The notes below the pieces were generated by a model. It saw nothing but the letters and a program-made list of their open reading frames with translations. It was not told the DNA's origin and searched no databases. Below, piece by piece: positions 6,613 through 11,079 of a stretch of 11,079 nt of DNA (position 1 is the stretch's first letter; each line of letters starts with the position of its first letter). Where the stretch lies: assembly GCA_039934135.1 (NCBI GenBank), contig JBDTMT010000161.1, positions 1-11,079 of the forward strand. The letters run 5' to 3'. The translations under genes were made by a program, and so were the position numbers. This DNA comes from JBDTMT01 sp039934135 (GTDB lineage Bacteria > Desulfobacterota > Binatia > HRBIN30 > CADEER01).

Positions 6613-7617
6613 ATGAAGATCGGCTGGATCGCTGCCGTTGGGCTCGCACTCGCAGTCGGCGCGCTGTTGCTGCTGCGCGGCGGCGCCGACTCGGACGCCA
6701 CGCGACCCGGTGCCGCCGCCGCGCGCCTCGCCGGTTCGCCATCCGGCGGCGCGGGAAATGGCGAGCCCGGCGCCGGAGAGCGCGGCACCGGAATGACCAG
6801 TCGGCCGGGATTTCCCGGCCAGCGCCGCGACGCCGCAGGTGGAACCGACGGCGGCGCCCCTGGCAGCGGCGGCGATCGCCTGGCGCGCCTGGCCGGGGGC
6901 GGCGCCAATCGCGGCCCGGCTGGCGGCAGCGGCGACAGCCGGCCCGGCTTCGGCCGCGCCACGCTGCCGCGTGCCGGTACGGCCGACGTCACGCGTCGCG
7001 AGGTCCCGGCGGCCGGCAGCGCCGGGACGCAGGAACACATGGATTTCGGCAACGTCGATCCCGCCGGCGAGCCGGTCCCCGACGTGGTCTACGATGCCGG
7101 CACCGACAAGACGTTCCCGACCGATTCGCAGGCGGAGGTGACAGACGCGGCCAAGATCAGCGGCGCCGCCGGCACTATCTCCTTCTGGCTCAAGCCCGAG
7201 TGGGCCGATGGCAACCAGGAGGACGCCACCATCGTGCAACTCGGCGACAGCGGCATGGAGATCACCAAGAACGTTAACTTCCTGCGCTTTCAGTTTCACG
7301 ACAGCGACGGCGGCGAGAACGGTCTCGGCACCAACCTCGCCACCTGGCCGGCCAACCAATGGCGCCAGGTGACGGCGACCTGGGCGGACAACCAGTTCAC
7401 CCTCTACGTCGACGGCAAGATGGTTTCGCAGAACCGCTTCGCCCGCCTGCCGGAATTTCAGGACGAGACCAAGCTCTACGTCGGCTCGGCGTTCGCCAGC
7501 GGCGCGCCCGCGGCGCGCGCCACCATCGGCCAGCTGCTGGTGCTGAACCGCGACTCGTCAGCCGGTGAGATCGGCACGCAATTCCACAACGGCCCGCCCG
7601 GCAGCAAGCCGAAGTGA
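6613..7617 (+). CDS. Membrane-anchored LamG/concanavalin A-like protein
   Basis: A 334-residue protein. Residues 4-21 (GWIAAVGLALAVGALLLL) are one hydrophobic segment without a lipoprotein Cys or an obvious cleavage site, so it is probably a signal anchor. Residues 22-140 are a low-complexity Gly/Ala/Pro/Arg linker in which SRPGF occurs twice. Residues about 145-320 look like a LamG/pentraxin-type jelly-roll: GTISFWLKPEW (187-197), QWRQVTATW (249-257), FTLYVDGK (262-269), LYVGSAF (288-294) and IGQLLVLNR (305-313). Such domains usually bind glycans or surface proteins, often with calcium; no hydrolase residues are recognisable. ATG 6613 is chosen because it starts the hydrophobic segment; a G6 run 9 bases upstream may serve as a weak ribosome site. 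A TTGACT at 6560 is a possible -35, but no good -10 follows. Confidence 0.85.
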   Translation: MKIGWIAAVGLALAVGALLLLRGGADSDATRPGAAAARLAGSPSGGAGNGEPGAGERGTGMTSRPGFPGQRRDAAGGTDGGAPGSGGDRLARLAGGGANRGPAGGSGDSRPGFGRATLPRAGTADVTRREVPAAGSAGTQEHMDFGNVDPAGEPVPDVVYDAGTDKTFPTDSQAEVTDAAKISGAAGTISFWLKPEWADGNQEDATIVQLGDSGMEITKNVNFLRFQFHDSDGGENGLGTNLATWPANQWRQVTATWADNQFTLYVDGKMVSQNRFARLPEFQDETKLYVGSAFASGAPAARATIGQLLVLNRDSSAGEIGTQFHNGPPGSKPK

Positions 7618-7629
7618 CGACCTGTAGCC

Positions 7630-7670
7630 GGCCGGCCCGCGTGCCGGCCTGGCCGCGCACCGCGCGGCCA
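7630..7670 (+). terminator. Two adjacent GC-rich hairpins after the LamG-like gene
   Basis: GGCCGGC (7630-7636) pairs with GCCGGCC (7643-7649), and directly after it TGGCCGCGC (7650-7658) pairs with GCGCGGCCA (7662-7670). They begin 12 bases past the LamG-like stop. No T-run follows. Confidence 0.55.
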
Positions 7671-7738
7671 CAGCGGCGGTGGTCAGCGAGCCGTGCAGTC
7701 TGCAGCCAAGAACCGACAGGCGCTCGGCGGCGCGCCGT

Positions 7739-7770
7739 GCCGCCGGCCGACACGGGGTCGGCCGGGCGGC
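7739..7770 (-). terminator. Hairpin after the GH8 gene
   Basis: CCGGCCGAC (7743-7751) pairs perfectly with GTCGGCCGG (7757-7765) over a 5-base loop. GCCG (7739-7742) extends the stem with CGGC (7767-7770) past one bulged G. It lies 11 bases beyond the GH8 stop on the minus strand, without a T-run. Confidence 0.6.
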
Positions 7771-7781
7771 TCCACAGGGCC

Positions 7782-9617
7782 TCAGCTGCAGCGCTTGGTG
7801 CGGTCGTTGCCGCGGCAGCGCAGCGTCGGACTGACGCCGCAGGCGCCGCTGGCGGCGGCCGCGGCGCCGCCGAGGATCACCGTGGCGCGCAGCGGCCCGA
7901 CCAGCGGCGCGGCCAGCGCCGTGCCCTTGGTGTTCAGCGAGACGGCGATCTCGCCCTCGTGGCCCTGGCGGTAGGCCAGTGAGCGCAGGCCGCGCGCCGA
8001 ACCGGCCGTGCACATCGGCGGGTCCATGGCGTTCGACGCGTTGCGATAGGTGAAGCGCGATCCGGTGGCCCGCCAGCCATCGTGCCGCGCATCGCAGGCG
8101 CCCGCGGCGGCCGGCGGAATCGGCGTCGTGTCGGCGGTCAGCGCGAAGAGCGCGCGCCCGCCGCCGCCGAGATCCTCGATCAACACCTGGGCGCCGTCGG
8201 TGAAGGCTGCCGAGACGCCGGCCGGCAGGCTCAGCGTGCCTTTCAGTTTGATCGACTGATTGCCGGCCGAGGCGTTCAAGCCGCCGACGACGAGGCGCGC
8301 GCCGTTCAAGGTGCCGCCGCCCTGGCAGCTGCCGGGTTGCGGCGTCGGCACTTCCTGCGGCACGCAGGCCGTGCCGCGCACGGCTTCGGGATTCCACCAG
8401 TTGCCCGACATGACCAGCATCGACAGCAGCTTGAGGCTGTTCTCGTAGTAGCCCTCGGCGCTCGCCGGAGTGGCGACGACGCGATCCCAGATGGCATTCA
8501 GCCAGGCCTGACTCGACGCGTCGGCCATGGCCGCGACGCCGAACGGGGCGATGAAGGCCATCGACTGATAGTTGGCGCCCGAGCTCACCGTACCGTTCAG
8601 GCGATAACCGCTGGCGATGTGCGTCGGGTCGCCGCCGGCCGCCGTCTGAATCCAGCTGTTCAGGCGCTGCACGGCATTGCGAGCGCGCACATCGCCGCTG
8701 ACCACCGCGTCGGTGCCGAGGCGCCAGGGCACGCGGCAGGCGTTGTAGTCATAGGCCCCGTCGTTCGGTCCCTCGAGGAAGTTCGCCGCCGCCGCCGTCG
8801 GCGTGCTCAGGGCGTTCTCGATGAAGTCCGGCAGCAGGCCGGTCGACGGGCTGAGGCGCGTCTGCACGTCGGTCACCAGGCTGTAGCTGGCATCGAGCAA
8901 ATGCGTCCAGCTAGCGTCGCGGCTGGCGGCCGCGAAGCTGCGCAGGTGTCCGGGCATGATGTCCGAGCTGCGCGTCGCGGCGCGATTGCGCGCGCTGCTG
9001 TCGCCGACCCAGTCGCCCAGCCACATGATCGCGGCGCTCGGATCGCGCTCGCCGTCGGCGATGTCGGCAATCACCTTGAGCGCCTCGGCCCGGTAGTCGA
9101 TCGTCTCGCAGCCGCCCCACTGCTTGTCGGCCAGCAGCAGCGCCAGGGCCACGTCGAGGTCGCCGTCGGTGGCGCTGTCGCGTCCCTGCGCGTCGTTGCA
9201 CGAGGTGTTCTGGTACCAGGCCATCAGGTGATCGTGCGTCTCGGTGGGATGATCGCTGAAATACGCGTACATGCCGTCGAAGATGGTCTGCGCCTGCGGA
9301 TCGTAGCCGGCCATCAGCACGGTCAGGAGCATGCCGTAGCCCTGCCCCTCCGATACGGTCTGGTTGCCGCTCTGCGTCTTGGTCAGGACGTAGTAGCGAC
9401 CCTCGCCGCAGCCCTGGCGCAGGTACTTCGCCTTCCAGGCGTCGTAGAAGGTGCTGACTTGCTGGTCCAGCGTCGCCTGCGGCACGTGGTTGGGGCGGAT
9501 CGTCCCGGCGGCATAGGTGACCGGATGCGAGCCGAACGGCCGCAGCGGCGCCGTCGCCCAGGCGGCGGTGCTGGCCACCGTGCTCATCATCAATGCGACT
9601 ACAATGCGGATCATCAT
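7782..9617 (-). CDS. Secreted GH8 endo-glycanase with an unassigned C-terminal region
   Basis: A 611-residue protein. Residues 1-22 are a signal peptide (MMIRIVVALMMSTVASTAAWA), so it acts outside the cytoplasm. Residues about 40-410 are a GH8 (alpha/alpha)6 barrel, an inverting endo-enzyme on beta-1,4-type glycans. The acid Glu90 lies in VSEGQGYGM and Asp151 in the GH8 signature SATDGDLDVALALLLA (148-163). YDYNACRVPWRLGTD (289-303) matches the region that carries the catalytic Asp of CelA-type enzymes, but Asn292 stands in its place; Glu282 in NFLEGPND just before it could be the base, as in chitosanase/lichenase-type GH8b. Cellulose, lichenan or chitosan are all possible substrates. After a Pro-rich linker (423-431), residues about 432-611 are not recognised and are Cys-containing and beta-rich in appearance. 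The start is an ATGATG pair; the Shine-Dalgarno-like GAGGGT is 12 bases upstream, rather far. Confidence 0.92.
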   Translation of the reverse strand: MMIRIVVALMMSTVASTAAWATAPLRPFGSHPVTYAAGTIRPNHVPQATLDQQVSTFYDAWKAKYLRQGCGEGRYYVLTKTQSGNQTVSEGQGYGMLLTVLMAGYDPQAQTIFDGMYAYFSDHPTETHDHLMAWYQNTSCNDAQGRDSATDGDLDVALALLLADKQWGGCETIDYRAEALKVIADIADGERDPSAAIMWLGDWVGDSSARNRAATRSSDIMPGHLRSFAAASRDASWTHLLDASYSLVTDVQTRLSPSTGLLPDFIENALSTPTAAAANFLEGPNDGAYDYNACRVPWRLGTDAVVSGDVRARNAVQRLNSWIQTAAGGDPTHIASGYRLNGTVSSGANYQSMAFIAPFGVAAMADASSQAWLNAIWDRVVATPASAEGYYENSLKLLSMLVMSGNWWNPEAVRGTACVPQEVPTPQPGSCQGGGTLNGARLVVGGLNASAGNQSIKLKGTLSLPAGVSAAFTDGAQVLIEDLGGGGRALFALTADTTPIPPAAAGACDARHDGWRATGSRFTYRNASNAMDPPMCTAGSARGLRSLAYRQGHEGEIAVSLNTKGTALAAPLVGPLRATVILGGAAAAASGACGVSPTLRCRGNDRTKRCS

Positions 9618-9680
9618 GGCGTATTCATCACCCTCAATCCGGCCACCTTCTCGCCGCCTCGGAGCGCACGCAACAAAAAA

Positions 9681-9694
9681 GTGACAAGCGTCAC
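9681..9694. promoter_or_regulatory. CRP/FNR-like palindromic operator
   Basis: GTGACAAGCGTCAC has the GTGA-N6-TCAC form of CRP/FNR-family binding sites. It lies in an unusually AT-rich patch between the divergent GH8 and PI-PLC-like genes, 64 bases upstream of the GH8 start and 92 bases before the PI-PLC-like ATG. No regulator gene is in view, so use by a CRP-type protein is inference. Confidence 0.5.
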
Positions 9695-9741
9695 GTTTCG
9701 GACAGGAAAGGGTCTTTCTCGGGCACTTTTTCGACGTGATT

Positions 9742-9773
9742 TTGACACGCCGCGCGTGCTACCGGCCTATGGT
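9742..9773 (+). promoter_or_regulatory. Possible promoter of the PI-PLC-like gene
   Basis: A perfect TTGACA (9742-9747) lies 38 bases before the ATG. The best -10 candidates are poor: TATGGT at 9768-9773 with a long 20-base spacer, or GCCTAT at 9765-9770 with a 17-base spacer. Treat only the -35 as notable. Confidence 0.3.
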
Positions 9774-9785
9774 TGGGGGGCTCGC

Positions 9786-11015
9786 ATGCATCGCCGCACA
9801 TCGTTTCTCGCACTCGTCCTGCTCTGTTCCGTCACGGCCGCCGAGGCCGGCGTGTGGGGAGCCAAGTCGCGCCATTGCCCGCGGCTGGTCACCCACCTCA
9901 CCGCCCTGGAAGCTGATCCGGGGGTCAGTCCCACCCGCCTGGCGCGCTACCGCAATCGCCTCGCCGACCGCTGTGTGGCGCTCAACGAAGTGCAGGTGTT
10001 GGGCTCGCACAACAGCTTCCACATCCAGCCACGGCCGACGGTGTTCAGTGCCCTGCTGGCGGTCTCGACGGTCTTCGAGGCCTGGGAGTACACCCACTTG
10101 CCGCTCGATCAGCAGTTCGACGCCCAGGCGGTGCGACAGATCGAACTGGACGTCTTCGCCGATCCCGCCGGCGGCCTATACGCGCACCGCGACGGCCTGA
10201 CCTACATCGGCGAGGATCCCAACTCGACCGACCCGACCCTGGCGCAGCCGGGGTTCAAGGTCATGCACATTCAGGATCTCGACTTCGAGACCACCTGCAC
10301 CACCTTTGTCGGCTGTCTGCGAGTGGTGAAGGGCTGGTCGGATGCGCACCCGCGCCATCTGCCGATCATGATCCTGGTCGAAGCCAAGACCGACGTGCTG
10401 CCGAATGCGTTCGGGCTGCACTTCGCCGTGCCGCTGCCGATCGGCGCCGCCGAGCTCGATGCGCTCGATGCCGAGATCCGCTCCGTCTTTCCGCCGCGCC
10501 AACTGATCACCCCCGATCGCGTGCGCCGCGGCCGCGCCACGCTGGAGCAGGCCGTGCTCGAGCTCGGCTGGCCGCGCCTCGGATCGCTGCGCGGCAAGGT
10601 GCTGTTCACGCTCGACAACGGCGGCTCGATCCGCAACGCCTACCTGGCCGGCCACGCCTCGCTCGCCGGCCGCATCCTGTTCACCGACTCCTCGCCCGGC
10701 AGCCCTGAGGCAGCGTTCGTCAAGGAGAACGATCCGCTCGCCAACCCGGCCACGATTCCCGCCCTGGTCGCCGACGGCTACGTCGCCCGCACCCGCGCCG
10801 ACGGCGACACCGTGCAGGCGCGCAGCGGCGACACCACAATGCGCGATGCGGCGATCGCCAGCGGCGCGCAGTGGGTCAGCACCGACTACGAGGCAGCCAA
10901 CCCCGACTTCGGCACCGGTTATGTCGTCGTCATTCCCGGCGGCAGCCCGGCGCGCTGCAACCCGATCAGCGCCGGTCCGGCCTGCCGCGACGCCGGACTG
11001 GAGCGCTTGCCGTGA
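9786..11015 (+). CDS. Secreted Ca2+-dependent phosphatidylinositol phospholipase C-like protein
   Basis: A 409-residue protein with a signal peptide (MHRRTSFLALVLLCSVTAAEA, cleavage near residue 21). It has the TIM-barrel signature of bacterial Ca2+-dependent PI-PLC (Streptomyces SaPLC1-like). VLGSHNSFHIQP (71-82) holds the first catalytic His75 and metal-ligand Asn76. QIELDVFAD (118-126) gives the metal ligands Glu120 and Asp122, and VMHIQDLDF (159-167) gives the second catalytic His161. ILVEAKTD (196-203) supplies a further acidic residue. Cys31/Cys63 and Cys171/Cys177 could form disulfides. The family cleaves phosphoinositides or related head groups; the natural substrate here is unknown. 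ATG 9786 is chosen because it begins the signal peptide; the open frame upstream is only the antisense of the GH8 gene. A G6 run 5 bases before the ATG may act as ribosome site. It is divergent from GH8. Confidence 0.88.
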   Translation: MHRRTSFLALVLLCSVTAAEAGVWGAKSRHCPRLVTHLTALEADPGVSPTRLARYRNRLADRCVALNEVQVLGSHNSFHIQPRPTVFSALLAVSTVFEAWEYTHLPLDQQFDAQAVRQIELDVFADPAGGLYAHRDGLTYIGEDPNSTDPTLAQPGFKVMHIQDLDFETTCTTFVGCLRVVKGWSDAHPRHLPIMILVEAKTDVLPNAFGLHFAVPLPIGAAELDALDAEIRSVFPPRQLITPDRVRRGRATLEQAVLELGWPRLGSLRGKVLFTLDNGGSIRNAYLAGHASLAGRILFTDSSPGSPEAAFVKENDPLANPATIPALVADGYVARTRADGDTVQARSGDTTMRDAAIASGAQWVSTDYEAANPDFGTGYVVVIPGGSPARCNPISAGPACRDAGLERLP

Positions 11016-11043
11016 CCCGACGCCCAACGCGGCGCGCCGGTGC

Positions 11044-11065
11044 GCATCGCCAGCCGCTGGCGTGC
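11044..11065 (+). terminator. Small hairpin after the PI-PLC-like gene
   Basis: CGCCAG (11048-11053) pairs with CTGGCG (11057-11062), extended by GCA/TGC past one bulged T. It begins 28 bases after the stop. There is no T-run, and the window ends 14 bases later, so it could also lie inside another gene. Confidence 0.3.
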
Positions 11066-11079
11066 CGGCCGCAGCGGTT

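Noticed and set aside
6801..6980. GC-rich internal repetition in the LamG-like gene as a possible repeat or CRISPR-like array
   Set aside because: It encodes the low-complexity Gly/Ala linker. There is no regular spacing and no identical repeats.
6465..7359. Upstream extensions of open frames overlapping the LamG-like gene on the minus strand
   Set aside because: The quinone oxidoreductase family N-terminus begins at 6464. The frames further upstream are low-complexity and antisense to the LamG-like coding region.
8082..9785. Plus-strand open frame continuous with the PI-PLC-like gene, which would add 568 residues
   Set aside because: This part is antisense to the GH8 gene. The signal peptide at 9786 marks the true start.

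Overview
The window is GC-rich bacterial DNA with long open frames on both strands. Gene density is moderate and there are no rRNA, tRNA, CRISPR or insertion-sequence features that I can see. The gene mix is a FadA5-like thiolase, an F420/deazaflavin-type nitroreductase-family protein, a zinc-less quinone oxidoreductase, exported glycan- and lipid-active enzymes, and dockerin-like EF-hand debris. Together with the base composition this suggests an uncultured soil or aquatic deltaproteobacterium-like lineage (Binatota/Desulfobacterota-type) or another high-GC Gram-negative. That assignment is inference from style only; no marker gene is present.

Layout. 1-1314 (+): the tail of an unidentified gene, then a secreted beta-propeller-like protein. 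1316-1716 (+): a decayed response-regulator receiver domain with a missing N-terminus and two frameshifts. 1849-3039 (+): a complete thiolase with a strong ribosome binding site, followed by a 16-bp-stem hairpin. 3126-3177: an imperfect hairpin built of short GCTGTT-type units, between convergent genes. 3205-4443 (-): a GH1 beta-glucosidase-like enzyme. 4444-4792: a gene-poor gap with a tandem 8-mer array and an orphan EF-hand/dockerin-like reading frame. 4793-5257 (-): the F420/Ddn-family protein. 5318-5400: a second, larger hairpin of GCTGTTA units. 5496-6464 (-): a quinone oxidoreductase, divergent from 6613-7617 (+), a membrane-anchored LamG-like protein. 7630-7770: hairpins between convergent genes. 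7782-9617 (-): a secreted GH8 glycanase with an unassigned C-terminal region. 9618-9785: a divergent regulatory region with a CRP-like palindrome. 9786-11015 (+): a secreted Ca2+-dependent PI-phospholipase C-like protein.

Working together: the GH8 endo-glycanase (exported) and GH1 beta-glucosidase (no signal peptide, so probably cytoplasmic) could form a two-step beta-glucan or oligosaccharide breakdown route. The LamG-like protein and the PI-PLC-like enzyme are other envelope or extracellular proteins that may act on polymers or membranes. The thiolase, quinone reductase and F420-type protein fit lipid/steroid and redox metabolism, but they do not form an obvious operon with each other. Apart from the possible coupling of the first two genes, every gene looks individually transcribed. 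I do not see a multi-gene defence or mobile system. The most unusual signals are the two related hairpin repeats, the orphan EF-hand frame, and the GH8 enzyme's catalytic-site variant plus its unassigned C-terminal region.
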